Of a DNA stretch of 64,000 bases, positions 43,284 through 53,794 are shown piece after piece. This DNA comes from Flagellimonas pacifica. GTDB lineage: Bacteria > Bacteroidota > Bacteroidia > Flavobacteriales > Flavobacteriaceae. Below the pieces are notes generated by a model. The model ran no database searches. It was not told where the DNA came from and saw only the letters and a program-made list of their open reading frames with translations. How positions within the stretch are numbered: position 1 is the first letter of the stretch; every line of letters begins with the position of its first letter. Both the position numbers and the translations under genes were made by a program. The stretch lies in NCBI RefSeq assembly GCF_900215465.1, contig NZ_OBEH01000004.1, forward strand, positions 238,257-302,256, given 5' to 3'.

Positions 43284-43967
43284 ATGGAACGTAAAAAATT
43301 TATTCAAAAATTGGGAATTGGGGTAGTAACCCCAATATTGACCACTTCTTTCATGTCTTGTGATAAGGGTGATGACATTGAAAACATGACCCCAAACACA
43401 TGCTCTCCATCACCATCAGAGACTGCAGGTCCTTTTCCTATAAAAAGCCCGACAGAAAGGGTACGTGAAAATATTATAGGAAACCGTGCTGGGATACCTT
43501 TAGTAATTAATTTCACCATACAAAACTCCAATAACAATTGTAATCCTCTGGAAGGTGTTTTTGTTGATATTTGGCAGTGTGATTCCAAGGGCAATTATTC
43601 TGAGTACAGTGATCAATTGGATGGTAATTTCACCAATGAACACTTTTTAAGAGGTCGACAAACAACAGACGCCAAAGGTCAGGTTACTTTTACAAGTATT
43701 TATCCAGGTTGGTATCCTGGGCGGGCACCTCATCTTCATCTTGAAATAAAAAGGGGAAATGCCTCATTGTTGGTCACCCAGGTCGCATTTCCAGAAAATG
43801 TTTCCAAAATCGTGTATGCCACATCCAATTATAAGGGTGATTTTGACACTGCCAATACCAATGATGGAGAATTTAGGGATTCCCTATCCCAAAATTTGGC
43901 AGATTCTGTTACTGGAGATACCGCTAATGGATACACCTTAAAAAAAGTAATAACAGTTGCGGGCTAA
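43284..43967 (+). CDS. Intradiol ring-cleavage dioxygenase-like protein
   Basis: 227 residues with a Tat- or Sec-like N-terminus and an MSCDKG lipobox-like site. The dioxygenase core is recognisable: ETAGPFPI at the start, DIWQCDSKGNYSEYSD, TIYPGWYPGRAPHLHLEI with Tyr and two His that would bind non-heme iron. Related to protocatechuate 3,4-dioxygenase, but the exported single-domain version is of unknown substrate. It starts 19 nt after the preceding gene. Confidence 0.85.
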   Translation: MERKKFIQKLGIGVVTPILTTSFMSCDKGDDIENMTPNTCSPSPSETAGPFPIKSPTERVRENIIGNRAGIPLVINFTIQNSNNNCNPLEGVFVDIWQCDSKGNYSEYSDQLDGNFTNEHFLRGRQTTDAKGQVTFTSIYPGWYPGRAPHLHLEIKRGNASLLVTQVAFPENVSKIVYATSNYKGDFDTANTNDGEFRDSLSQNLADSVTGDTANGYTLKKVITVAG

Positions 43968-43978
43968 GAGCCTGATAA

Positions 43979-44983
43979 TTATTGTGGTCTAAGCTCCAAA
44001 ATATCTTCCAAAAATCGATTTGTTTCGTTTTGAACGGATTTTAAATCTTTGGAGGTTATGTAACTTGTCATTACATGATCTCCAACATTGGGAAAGGCCA
44101 CTTTTCTTTTAATGGAAGAGTCTGTGCCCAATTCATCATACATTTTTAGCATGGCAGGAACTGATACCACATTGTCCTGAATGGAATCATTCTTATAGAA
44201 ATAGCCTAAAAACAAAGGCTGGTTTACTTCCTGAAAAGTCTCTGAATTCATGGTGTTATCCACCAAGGCTTGTAAATGGGTCAATGCCTCTACCCTATAT
44301 TTGCTTGTCCAGTATTTTTTTTCTTCCTCTGTTGATTCGGAGATATGATAATCCCCTTTTTTTACGGCTTTGGCCAATTGCACACCCCATGGACCAGTCA
44401 ATAGCTTTGCGTTTTTGTCGTAAATCTCAATATTTGGGGAATACAATAAGATTCCAACGATATCTTCATCACCCTTAGCTAGGTGCAACGCCAAAGTGCC
44501 TCCGGTAGAAGTAGCCATAACAATCACTTTATTACCCATTTGCTTGGCTACCGATATGGCTTCTTTGGCAGAATCCAGTAGTTCGTTTGCCGTTAGGTTT
44601 AACATGGCTTCTTTTTCAATAAGTCCATGTCCGGCCAACCGGGGCAGGTAAAGATTACATCCATAACGTTGAGCGGTTTTAATATGCAATGGATTCCCCT
44701 CCATTCTACTGGCCGACCAACCGTGCAAATACACAATGCTGTATGCTGTTTTGGTCGGGATGCTATCAAACCAAACAATTTTCGCCTCATTATCAGCTTT
44801 AATGTTTGAAATAGCTTTTTCCCGATTATTGATTCCCTGTTCCAATTGAACTAAATCTGAGCTTACCTGCGGAAGTGTGATGTCGAGGTTTGGCTTTTCA
44901 ACTTTTGGTCCAAGAATATAGACGAGTGCAAGAATCGCAAACAGTAGAAATATGCCTTTTAATACTTTGAAAAATACTTTCAT
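43979..44983 (-). CDS. Membrane-anchored alpha/beta hydrolase
   Basis: 334 residues from the ATG at 44983 (a TTG lies 9 codons upstream). An N-terminal hydrophobic anchor is followed by an alpha/beta-hydrolase domain with VYLHGWSASRMEG, the nucleophile elbow ATSTGG and a late GDHVMTS His. Possibly an esterase or lysophospholipase. It converges with the dioxygenase operon. Confidence 0.82.
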   Translation of the reverse strand: MKVFFKVLKGIFLLFAILALVYILGPKVEKPNLDITLPQVSSDLVQLEQGINNREKAISNIKADNEAKIVWFDSIPTKTAYSIVYLHGWSASRMEGNPLHIKTAQRYGCNLYLPRLAGHGLIEKEAMLNLTANELLDSAKEAISVAKQMGNKVIVMATSTGGTLALHLAKGDEDIVGILLYSPNIEIYDKNAKLLTGPWGVQLAKAVKKGDYHISESTEEEKKYWTSKYRVEALTHLQALVDNTMNSETFQEVNQPLFLGYFYKNDSIQDNVVSVPAMLKMYDELGTDSSIKRKVAFPNVGDHVMTSYITSKDLKSVQNETNRFLEDILELRPQ

Positions 44984-45019
44984 TGGGGTGTCCTGTGAGA
45001 ATTTACCCAAAAGTACCGT

Positions 45020-48000
45020 TTATCCTTTGATTTTTACAAATTGCAGATAATCAGAATTTTTAGCAATTACAATATACCTTTCCCCAGAAATTTCAATGGA
45101 TTGCATGTCCTTTACATCCCCTGTGGCATAAAATCCGTTGTATCTACCTTCAATGCATTCAAATCCTCCTTTTCCATCACCTGTTAAAAGCAGTCCATTT
45201 CCCGCATCATTTCTTGGTGTTTCAACTTCTGAGCTGTGTAGATTGCCAGCGATTAGGACATCCAAATAACCATCCTTGTTGTAATCATCAATAAGTATTT
45301 GATTAATAACGGATAATTGTGCCAAATTGGGAAGTTTATGACTAATGAATTTACCGTCTTTATTTTCCAAATAGACACTTGCAAAGGATTTAACTTGATA
45401 GTGCAAAGATTCTTTTAAATGGTCTTCGGTATAAACATCTGTAAGTGTGGCTTCTGAAAAAGATTCATAATCTTTAAATTTCTGCTTAATCCCTGGCATT
45501 TGTTGTGATGAACATTCCCTTCCCCTGACGGGGAATTTTTCACCTTCATTAAAATAACTCAATACAATATCATTAGTATTATTGTTGTCAAAATCATTGA
45601 AATAGACATCAAAAGTCTCATTTTCATTTGCTTTATATTTATAATTGAGACCAAGATTTCCAATAATAAAATCTTTATCACCATCATTGTCAAAATCTCC
45701 TTCCTTAACACTGAACCACCATCCTCTAGAATCCTCAAGACCATATTCTTTGGTAACATCCGTAAAATATCCTTCATCGTTTTTAAGCAGGGTAATTGGC
45801 ATCCACTCTCCTACAATTATTAGATCTGTCCAACCATCATTGTCAAAATCTGTCCATGAAGCATCTGTAACCATTCCTATTTTTTGAAGTGAGGGCGCAA
45901 TCTTGGCTGTAGCGTTCACAAACTTTGGAATTCCTTTTTCGCTCACATTTTCTAAAATATAACTGTTCGCAGGTAATGGGTAATTGCCCGGAACTAATCT
46001 TCCTCCCACAAAAAGATCTAAATCTCCGTCACGATCATAATCAAAACTATGTACCCTTGATCCGCTAGCAATCATATTTGGGAGCGCTATATCAGATTTT
46101 TCAAATTTTCCTGAACCATCATTTACATAAAGTCTATCCTGAAGCATCTTAGAATTGGATGAAAACTCATTTCCCCCACTAACAATATAAATGTCATTAT
46201 CATCATCATTATCGGCGTCAAAAATGTGGATACCCATATCCTCATGTCCACTTCCAGCAGTAAAGACATCCATCTCAACCTTCTCAAATCCTTCTTCTTT
46301 TTGAAAGAATATTGCAGTCTTGTTCTGAGATGAACCACCCACAATTAAATCGTCCAAATTATCCATATTGAGGTCGCCTACGGCCACATTGGGACCAAAC
46401 ATGGATGTTTGATGTGGCAGTAAAATTTCTTTATCAAAATCATTATAATAATTTTCTATGTGCCTATGGTGTACCACTAAAGAGGTATCAACCATCTGTT
46501 GAAACATCTTTTCCGACGCAGATAGTTTGTTCCGGGTTTCATGTTGGTTTCCAGCTTCCAAATAATCAATGATCACCAAAGAATTTACCTGAGGTTTCTT
46601 TACAATTTGAACCTTATGATCAGGCCAAACAATTTTAATCGAGTCAATTTTTGGGGAATCTCCCAAACCAAAATGCAATTGTGGAGCTACTGAGGACTGA
46701 AATCCCCTGGTCAATGTCATTTCTTGATACTGCTGATCGCTTTTATTGAATAAAGTAGCCTTTGTCCCAATTCCTAAAGGGTTTTTATCCGTACCCTTGA
46801 ATTTTATAGTTATGTGGTTGTTGAATTCAGAGCTTTTGTTTTCAAAAATAGTGGCATGGTCATCTATATTGTTGGTCACAATTTCCAAATCTCCATCATT
46901 ATCCAAATCAACATAAACGGAACCGTTTGAAAATCCTTTATGTTCAATACCCCATGCTTTGTTCGTACGCTCAAAGGTTAGATCTCCATTATTCTTGAAC
47001 GCAAAATTGTCTATTTTTTCTGATGGAATGGCGAGACTTTTTGCCAGAGTACTATCCTTATGCACTCCAATCTGATCAATTTTTTTGAAGTAATCCCTAT
47101 TGTTGATTTCCCTTCTTGTTCCGTTGGAAATAAAAATATCTTTCCAGCCATCATTATCCAAATCGGCAAACAAAGGTCCCCAGCTCCAGTCTGTTGATGA
47201 TACTCCTGCAAGGCGGGAAACATTGCTGAAATCGGGTAAGGAATCCAAAAGGTTTCCATTGTTCATTTGAAGACTGTTCTGCATGTATTGGTAATGAAAT
47301 CCTGCATTCACCGTACCCCAAAACAAAGCTGGGTTCATACTTGCCATATTTGCCTTGGCCCTACGGTTGACCTGCGCAGTCATATCAACCTGAAGGATGT
47401 CTAACAACAAATCATTATTGAAATCGGCAATATCTACCCCCATTCCATAAAATGAAGTATTCTTAGTTACTTTTCTTACTTGCTCACTAAAGGTTCCATT
47501 CTTATTATTAATGAAAAGATAGTCTGGTGTGCTAAAATCATTGGAAACATATATGTCCGGCCATCCATCTTGATTAAGGTCACCTACGGTTGCACTTAGA
47601 GAAAGACCAAACGTTTTTAGCCCTGCTTTTTGAGTTACATCTATAAACTTGCCATTCTCATTTTTAAAAAGTCTATCAGTTTCCAAGGGCTTTGGGAACT
47701 TCTGCTTCATTGCATAATGAAAATTTGGGGCATTGAACGGAGTTGGAGGGTAATTGGCCACATAGAGATCTAAATCTCCGTCAAGGTCGTAATCAAAAAA
47801 AGTGGCTTGAACACTGTTACTGGGATCATCAATGCCATATTCTTTTGCTTGCTCGGAAAATGTGTTATCTCCATTATTAATAAAAAGTTGGTTCTCTTTG
47901 GGTTCAAATTTTCCACCTACAGAACAATAAATATCCAAATAACCATCATTGTTCACATCGCTCATTGTTGAGCCAGTGTACCATCTTGAATCACCAGAAA

Positions 48001-48337
48001 TTCCAGCTTGTTCTGTAATATCTTCAAATTGTAGATTCCCTTTGTTCAGATACAGTTTGTTCGACACCATGTTTCCTGTAAAGAAAAGATCGATCAGCCC
48101 ATCATTGTTAATGTCTCCAGCAGAAACCCCACCACCCATATAGATATATGCATAGGTGAAATAATTTAGGGAATCATTTTCCGTAAGGTTGTTGGCAAAA
48201 CTGACACCTGTTCTATCATGATCCAGTTTCTCAAATATTTTCTTTTGATGGATTTTCGTAGTGTTTTCAACCTTTTTACACGTGATGCAGGACAAGGCCA
48301 AAAGGAAGAAGCAACTATTTCTAACAATGATATGCAT
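45020..48337 (-). CDS. Large secreted FG-GAP/VCBS repeat protein with ASPIC/UnbV domain (CRTAC1-like)
   Basis: 1105 residues with a lipoprotein-type signal (LALSCITC). Many FG-GAP/VCBS units are visible as repeated calcium-binding loops DINNDGLIDLF, DYDLDGDLDLY, DLDNDGWKDIF and DYDRDGDLDLF. A central ASPIC/UnbV region lies at about 520-590 (SSVAPQLHFGLGDSPKIDSIKIVWPDHK). Such proteins accompany SusC/SusD loci of marine Bacteroidota. It lies just downstream of susD, separated by a terminator. Confidence 0.9.
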   Translation of the reverse strand: MHIIVRNSCFFLLALSCITCKKVENTTKIHQKKIFEKLDHDRTGVSFANNLTENDSLNYFTYAYIYMGGGVSAGDINNDGLIDLFFTGNMVSNKLYLNKGNLQFEDITEQAGISGDSRWYTGSTMSDVNNDGYLDIYCSVGGKFEPKENQLFINNGDNTFSEQAKEYGIDDPSNSVQATFFDYDLDGDLDLYVANYPPTPFNAPNFHYAMKQKFPKPLETDRLFKNENGKFIDVTQKAGLKTFGLSLSATVGDLNQDGWPDIYVSNDFSTPDYLFINNKNGTFSEQVRKVTKNTSFYGMGVDIADFNNDLLLDILQVDMTAQVNRRAKANMASMNPALFWGTVNAGFHYQYMQNSLQMNNGNLLDSLPDFSNVSRLAGVSSTDWSWGPLFADLDNDGWKDIFISNGTRREINNRDYFKKIDQIGVHKDSTLAKSLAIPSEKIDNFAFKNNGDLTFERTNKAWGIEHKGFSNGSVYVDLDNDGDLEIVTNNIDDHATIFENKSSEFNNHITIKFKGTDKNPLGIGTKATLFNKSDQQYQEMTLTRGFQSSVAPQLHFGLGDSPKIDSIKIVWPDHKVQIVKKPQVNSLVIIDYLEAGNQHETRNKLSASEKMFQQMVDTSLVVHHRHIENYYNDFDKEILLPHQTSMFGPNVAVGDLNMDNLDDLIVGGSSQNKTAIFFQKEEGFEKVEMDVFTAGSGHEDMGIHIFDADNDDDNDIYIVSGGNEFSSNSKMLQDRLYVNDGSGKFEKSDIALPNMIASGSRVHSFDYDRDGDLDLFVGGRLVPGNYPLPANSYILENVSEKGIPKFVNATAKIAPSLQKIGMVTDASWTDFDNDGWTDLIIVGEWMPITLLKNDEGYFTDVTKEYGLEDSRGWWFSVKEGDFDNDGDKDFIIGNLGLNYKYKANENETFDVYFNDFDNNNTNDIVLSYFNEGEKFPVRGRECSSQQMPGIKQKFKDYESFSEATLTDVYTEDHLKESLHYQVKSFASVYLENKDGKFISHKLPNLAQLSVINQILIDDYNKDGYLDVLIAGNLHSSEVETPRNDAGNGLLLTGDGKGGFECIEGRYNGFYATGDVKDMQSIEISGERYIVIAKNSDYLQFVKIKG

Positions 48338-48388
48338 TACTGGGAATTTGAACTATATTATGATTAGACCTGGAAATCGTTATAAAAA

Positions 48389-48425
48389 GAACAGGGCATT
48401 TTAATAAAATGCCCTGTTCAGCAAA
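48389..48425 (-). terminator. Terminator after the susCD genes
   Basis: GAACAGGGCATTTT and AAAATGCCCTGTTC form a 14-bp stem with a 3-nt loop. On the minus strand TTTTTAT follows. Confidence 0.85.
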
Positions 48426-48457
48426 ACTTAAACTAATAAACTCAACCAAACAAAATT

Positions 48458-50197
48458 TTAATACCCTGTGTTTTGATTTAAAGAGCCCGCACTTAAATCT
48501 ATTGCTCCAAGAGGAATTGGAAATAGATCATGCTTACTATCATAAGGATTGATCAAGGCTCCAAAACCTGGTATGGTACGAGCTTCATTGGTATAATACT
48601 CCGTCAGGACAGTTTGAGAAACACCCCATCTTCTGAGATCAAACAAGCGATGACCTTCCATACCCAGTTCAACTCTTCTTTCAAAACGAACTGCTTTTCT
48701 GGCAAAATCTGCATCAGAGAAAGCCGTATATGGTTCAATTACATAATTTGCAGCATCACCGGAACCATCCGTTGCCTGCATGTAATTGGAATTTTTTGCT
48801 CTGTTTCTAACCTGATTTACATAGTTAAGACCTGTTGCTAAGTCTCCTGTTTCAACTGCAGCTTCTGCTGCCATCAAAAGAACATCGGCATAACGCATAA
48901 CATTGTAATTGACACCAGAAAGCTGTTGACCCCATGAACCAGTTGCTTGCTGTGTTCCAGCATCATCTGCCCAGTATACATTCTTTTTAGGCAAATAAGG
49001 ACCTGAAATATCCCCGTTGGCGAACTTGGCCCTAATCCATGCTTCACCTATATGCTCACCATAACCATTGTAGTCAATTCCTCTTCTTCCTATAGTATAA
49101 TCGGCTCTTGGGTCAAGATTACCTGCAAATGGAGTAAAATCAGTAGGCTGTGCAGGATCTGTATCAGGAACGAAAGAAAGAATATCCCAATCACTTGTTA
49201 CATCAGTTTGGTTAAAAGTGTCCAATAAGGGAAGTCCATCAGTATCTGTTTGAAACGCATTCAACAAATCTTGAGTTGGTTGATAAAACCCGCAACAAGA
49301 GCCAAAAGGACCTGGATTTGGGAAATTAAGGGCACCAACTACATTGCCATTATATGATTGGCCACTATCTGTTGTAAACTGAATTTGAAATACAGACTCA
49401 GTGCCATTCTCTCCGGCCAGCCTAAAGTTTTCTACAAAATCAGACAAAAGAGAATATGGGCCATTGTTGATAACATCATTTAACAATGACAAGGCATTGG
49501 TCCAATCTGATTGATGCAAATGGGTCTTTCCTAGAAAAGCCTTGGCGGTCCAAGAAGTTGGTCTACCTACATCACTGGCATCACGGGAGCCAGGAAGGTT
49601 ATCTATCGCAAATTGAAAATCAGCTTCAATTTGATCCCATATAGGGCCTGAATTTGGTTGATTGAATTCAGATAGGGCATAATTCTCTTCAGAAATATAA
49701 GGCACATTACCAAACATTACTTGTAATTGAAAATTTGCCAACCCTCTTAAAAACCTGGCTTGTGCAATTTGATCGGTAAAACTCCCTGGATCTTCCAAAG
49801 AACTTGTCAATGCGATTACGGCATTAGAGCGATTTACCAAAGTAAATAGTTCGCCCCAACGTGCATAGAAATAACCATTGGCCGACGACCAATTCATAAT
49901 TTCGATTTCTTTTAAATCAGCTTGGTCGTCATTTGTACTCCCTTTGTGTGCATCATCAGACAACACATCCATCCACCAATTGTCTGCTGCTCTACCCCAA
50001 CCATTTCCAAAACTGGTTGAACTTACAGCATTTAATGAAGAGTAAGCTCCAGTCAATAATAATGAGACACCATCTTCATTCGCCAAAGCTTCATCTGATA
50101 AAGCACCTATAGGTGGAGTCTCCGAAAAATCATCGTTACATCCAATCAACAGGATCAGTAAAACCAAACATATATTAATAAAATTCTTCTTTTTCAT
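48458..50197 (-). CDS. RagB/SusD-family nutrient-binding lipoprotein
   Basis: 579 residues. The lipoprotein signal ends ILLIGC. The SusD fold is shown by TPR-like helices (ARFLRGLANFQLQVMFGNVPYI) and the C-terminal ERRVELGMEGHRLFDLRRWG motif. Surface-exposed, it captures a glycan or oligopeptide for the adjacent SusC porin. The substrate cannot be told. It is 3 nt downstream of susC. Confidence 0.95.
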   Translation of the reverse strand: MKKKNFINICLVLLILLIGCNDDFSETPPIGALSDEALANEDGVSLLLTGAYSSLNAVSSTSFGNGWGRAADNWWMDVLSDDAHKGSTNDDQADLKEIEIMNWSSANGYFYARWGELFTLVNRSNAVIALTSSLEDPGSFTDQIAQARFLRGLANFQLQVMFGNVPYISEENYALSEFNQPNSGPIWDQIEADFQFAIDNLPGSRDASDVGRPTSWTAKAFLGKTHLHQSDWTNALSLLNDVINNGPYSLLSDFVENFRLAGENGTESVFQIQFTTDSGQSYNGNVVGALNFPNPGPFGSCCGFYQPTQDLLNAFQTDTDGLPLLDTFNQTDVTSDWDILSFVPDTDPAQPTDFTPFAGNLDPRADYTIGRRGIDYNGYGEHIGEAWIRAKFANGDISGPYLPKKNVYWADDAGTQQATGSWGQQLSGVNYNVMRYADVLLMAAEAAVETGDLATGLNYVNQVRNRAKNSNYMQATDGSGDAANYVIEPYTAFSDADFARKAVRFERRVELGMEGHRLFDLRRWGVSQTVLTEYYTNEARTIPGFGALINPYDSKHDLFPIPLGAIDLSAGSLNQNTGY

Positions 50198-50200
50198 TTT

Positions 50201-53200
50201 TTAGAGTTTTAAGTTAATCCCTAAGGTGTAGATTTTTGGTTGAGGATAAACCCTTCTATCTATACCTAAATTTAAATTTTGACCTACCCCATCAGCATCA
50301 ATTGGTATTACCTCAGGGTCAAAACCTTCATAATCTGTTATGGTGAAGATATTGGTTCCTTGAAGGTAAATCCTTAAAGACCCCATGCCTATCTTATCCG
50401 TAATGTCACTTGGTAGCGTATAACCAATTTGCATGTTCTTTAACCTAAGATATGAGCCATCCTCAACAAAATATGAATTGGAAGAAGCTTCCTCCAATGG
50501 ATATGAAGCGGTAAGTGCTGGAACATTAGTGTTGGTATTTGAAGGCGTCCAAGCATTCAGTACCCTTGCACTTCTGTTACTATTAAAGAATAGACCAAAA
50601 TCGGTAAATACTTTGCTATAGTTATAAACGTCATTACCTTGAGAACCGGTAAAGAATAATTGCATATCGAACCCTTTGTATGAAAGGTTGGCATTTATAC
50701 CATAAGTGAAATCTGGATGCGGAGAACCAATTTTGGTCCTGTCATCCCCATCCACTAGGGATTCACCATCACCATCTATATCTTCATACATGAATCTACC
50801 ATTGCTATCCAATCCTGTTATTTTCCTTCCATAAAAGAAAGAAATCTCATCTCCAACCTCCGTACGTGTTACAGAGCCATTTCTTAAATCACCTCTTCCA
50901 GGCACAGGAGAATCATTGATCAATCTTGTCACTTTATTCTTATAATGCGATAAGTTCAAAGCAAGATCATATGAAAAACCACCTCTTGTTGTATTACCAT
51001 AACCAATTGAAAGATCAATACCTTTGTTTTCAACATCTCCTAAGTTCACCAATGGAGCTTCAGCATCTATTGCTGTTGAACTAATCAAACTAAAGTCCCT
51101 GGTAATCAAATCTTTGGTTTTGATGTTAAAATATTCTGCAGAAATATTCAAACTACTTTCAAATAGCGAAAGTTCAACTCCAAAGTTTGTGGTTTGCGAA
51201 GTTTCCCACTTCAAATCTGCATTCCCCACTTGGGTCAACAATGCTCCTGTTGTTATACTTGTCCCGTCAAAGGAGTAGTTGGCAAATTGCTCGCTCAAAC
51301 TTGAAATATTAATCGTTGGATTGTTGGCTGGTAGGGTTTGATTACCCAATGACCCCCATGATGCTTTCAGTTTTAAACGGTTCACAATGCCATCCGAGGG
51401 CCAAAAATCCTCATCACTAATGAGCCATCCGGCACTGACGGCAGGAAATACCCCGGTTTGGTTGTCTCCCAAAAATCTAGATGACTGGTCTCTACGTAAA
51501 GTACCAGTTAGGAAATAACGGCTTAGATAAGAATAATTTACTGAACCAAATAGAGAGTAAAGGGTGTTTTTTCGATCGAAAGTAACATCTGTGTTATCTA
51601 CCGTTGTGGGGACATTTGGAGTTCCTGAACCGTTACTTAACAAATAAAAATTGGGGTCTTCGAATAGAAATCCTGATCTCGCAACTTCTTTGCTTTTTTG
51701 TCCTTCTTCCAAGGCTTCAATACCAGCAATGGCATTTATACTATGCTCACCGAATTTCTTATTGTAGTTCAGGATATTTGTCCAACTCCAATTATATCGG
51801 GTCTGGTCTCTCTCAGTAAGTCTGTTGGTAGATATAGGCTCCCCATTTTCTGGGTCTAAGGATACAAATCGTCTTGAATCGAAAATCTCAAAACCCCCTG
51901 CCAAGGTTGACTTAAAAGATAGGCCATCAATAATCTCATAATTTAGATAAATATCACCAATACCGGTATAGCGTTTATCATAATCATTTCTTGTACGATA
52001 CAGCTGTGCTACTGGATTTGCTGGGTTTCCAATTCCCGGAGCGGCGGATCCGGCAAAGAAGCCATCATCATCCCTTACAGGCACCAAAGGGGAAATTCTA
52101 TAGGCCATTTCTATGGCTTCGGAATCACCTGGTGACGTATTGGAAAAAGAAAAGTTCACATGTTCCCCAATACGTAATTTTTCTCCTACTTTGAATTCAG
52201 AGTTCAATTTTGTTCCACCTCGCTTGAATCCAGTATGATTCACTACACCTTCACGACTAAGGTATGAAGCTGACATGAAGTATTTTCCGTTTTCATTACC
52301 ATTTGCAATGGAAATGGAAGCATTTGAAATGGGAGCGGTTTGTGTAATTTCATCTACCCAATCTGTACCTCCTGGTTGTACGGCAGCATTTACCTGACCG
52401 GCAGGAAAGAAAACAATAGGATCATAGGATTGTACTCTAGTATAACCAACTATTGAGGACGGTATGGTAGGAGAAGCGCCATCTCCATATTGTGGGTGGC
52501 TTGGAGTGATACCGTCATTGATCCTACTCTGCCAAATCATATCGGCATGCTGTTGGACATTTAATAAATCAATTGGGTTTCCTACTTTGGAGAAACCAGT
52601 GTAAAGGTCAATGGAAACTTCAGCTTTTTCCATATTATAGCCACCACCTTTGGTAGTGATAATGACAACACCATTGGAGGCACGAGCACCATAAATGGAA
52701 GCTGCACCATCTTTTAAGACGTTCATCTGCTCAATATCTGTTGGGTTGATATTGTTTAAAACATTTGGATCATCTGTTTGTACACCGTCAATAATATAGA
52801 GTGGATTGGTGTTGTTGGTCGTACCAAATCCACGAACATTGATTTTTGGGGCTGTTCCCGGGTCACCGCTAGTTATTACCTGAACTCCGGTCACTCTTCC
52901 TTGAAGGACCTCCGCAGCATTTACTACTGGGGTTTTAACCGCTTCATCAATATCAACAGAAGCAACCGAACCTGTAACATCACCACGTGTTTGGGTGGCA
53001 TACCCCAATACAACTACTTCAGATAGTTTACTTGAGTCCTCTATCATACTTACGTTGATGGCGGTTCGTCCATTAATCGCTACCTCCTGGGCAGCAAAAC
53101 CAATATACGTGAATATCAATGTTGCATCCGCAGCAGCTGAAATGGTATAATTACCATCAAAATCTGTCTGTGTTCCGTTTGTTGTTCCCTTTACAACAAT

Positions 53201-53668
53201 ATTGGCTCCGGGTAAGGGAGCCCCATCCGCATCAGTCACCGTTCCGGTAATATCGCTTTGTAATACAAGCTTTGGTTCTTCGGTAATTTTTGGTTCAGGC
53301 AGTTTTTTTACGATTACAACCTGCCTATCATCAATTTTGAAGCTTAAATCAGTATTTCTAAAAGCTCTTTTCAAAATATCGTCCAACTTAACATTTCTAA
53401 GTTTTAGCGATATTCTTTTGCTTCTATCCAAAACATCGTCTTTATAAAAGAAGATGTACTCGGTTTTCGTTTGAATTTCTTTGAAGAGGTCTTCAAGTAC
53501 TACGTCGTTGACGTCAATATCTATTTTGGTCTGTGCGTATGATGAGTTGGCATAAACAGAACCAAGACCAATTCCAATTAATAAAAGTAGAACTCTCATA
53601 AGTGTCCAGAAATAAGATCTTAAAGGCACAATTGCACCTAAAGGACTGAGGTTAACAATTTTATTCAT
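50201..53668 (-). CDS. SusC/RagA-family TonB-dependent outer-membrane transporter with STN domain
   Basis: 1155 residues. The signal peptide is followed by an STN domain (about 46-125; DIDVNDVVLEDLFKEIQTKTEYIFFYKDD), a carboxypeptidase-regulatory-like domain (ITGTVTDADGAPLPGANIVVKGT), plug (NVRGFGTTNNTNPLYIIDGV) and a 22-strand barrel. The STN domain passes a substrate signal to FecR and the ECF sigma factor encoded upstream, so this locus is probably induced by its own substrate. Confidence 0.96.
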   Translation of the reverse strand: MNKIVNLSPLGAIVPLRSYFWTLMRVLLLLIGIGLGSVYANSSYAQTKIDIDVNDVVLEDLFKEIQTKTEYIFFYKDDVLDRSKRISLKLRNVKLDDILKRAFRNTDLSFKIDDRQVVIVKKLPEPKITEEPKLVLQSDITGTVTDADGAPLPGANIVVKGTTNGTQTDFDGNYTISAAADATLIFTYIGFAAQEVAINGRTAINVSMIEDSSKLSEVVVLGYATQTRGDVTGSVASVDIDEAVKTPVVNAAEVLQGRVTGVQVITSGDPGTAPKINVRGFGTTNNTNPLYIIDGVQTDDPNVLNNINPTDIEQMNVLKDGAASIYGARASNGVVIITTKGGGYNMEKAEVSIDLYTGFSKVGNPIDLLNVQQHADMIWQSRINDGITPSHPQYGDGASPTIPSSIVGYTRVQSYDPIVFFPAGQVNAAVQPGGTDWVDEITQTAPISNASISIANGNENGKYFMSASYLSREGVVNHTGFKRGGTKLNSEFKVGEKLRIGEHVNFSFSNTSPGDSEAIEMAYRISPLVPVRDDDGFFAGSAAPGIGNPANPVAQLYRTRNDYDKRYTGIGDIYLNYEIIDGLSFKSTLAGGFEIFDSRRFVSLDPENGEPISTNRLTERDQTRYNWSWTNILNYNKKFGEHSINAIAGIEALEEGQKSKEVARSGFLFEDPNFYLLSNGSGTPNVPTTVDNTDVTFDRKNTLYSLFGSVNYSYLSRYFLTGTLRRDQSSRFLGDNQTGVFPAVSAGWLISDEDFWPSDGIVNRLKLKASWGSLGNQTLPANNPTINISSLSEQFANYSFDGTSITTGALLTQVGNADLKWETSQTTNFGVELSLFESSLNISAEYFNIKTKDLITRDFSLISSTAIDAEAPLVNLGDVENKGIDLSIGYGNTTRGGFSYDLALNLSHYKNKVTRLINDSPVPGRGDLRNGSVTRTEVGDEISFFYGRKITGLDSNGRFMYEDIDGDGESLVDGDDRTKIGSPHPDFTYGINANLSYKGFDMQLFFTGSQGNDVYNYSKVFTDFGLFFNSNRSARVLNAWTPSNTNTNVPALTASYPLEEASSNSYFVEDGSYLRLKNMQIGYTLPSDITDKIGMGSLRIYLQGTNIFTITDYEGFDPEVIPIDADGVGQNLNLGIDRRVYPQPKIYTLGINLKL

Positions 53669-53730
53669 ATTTTAGTTTTTTATGTTAGTAAATGTTGCTG
53701 TCACAATACTTCAGCAATGTTTTCTTTTAG

Positions 53731-53772
53731 CCAGAAGATGTTGGCGCATCTTCTGGTTTTTTTTGGTTTTTT
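53731..53772 (+). terminator. Hairpin with T-tract in the fecR-susC gap
   Basis: CCAGAAGATG and CATCTTCTGG with a 6-nt loop are followed by T-runs on the plus strand only. For the minus-strand operon it is a hairpin without U-tract. It may end an antisense RNA or stabilise the susC transcript. Confidence 0.4.
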
Positions 53773-53794
53773 CACTTCATATAGTTTGGTACTT

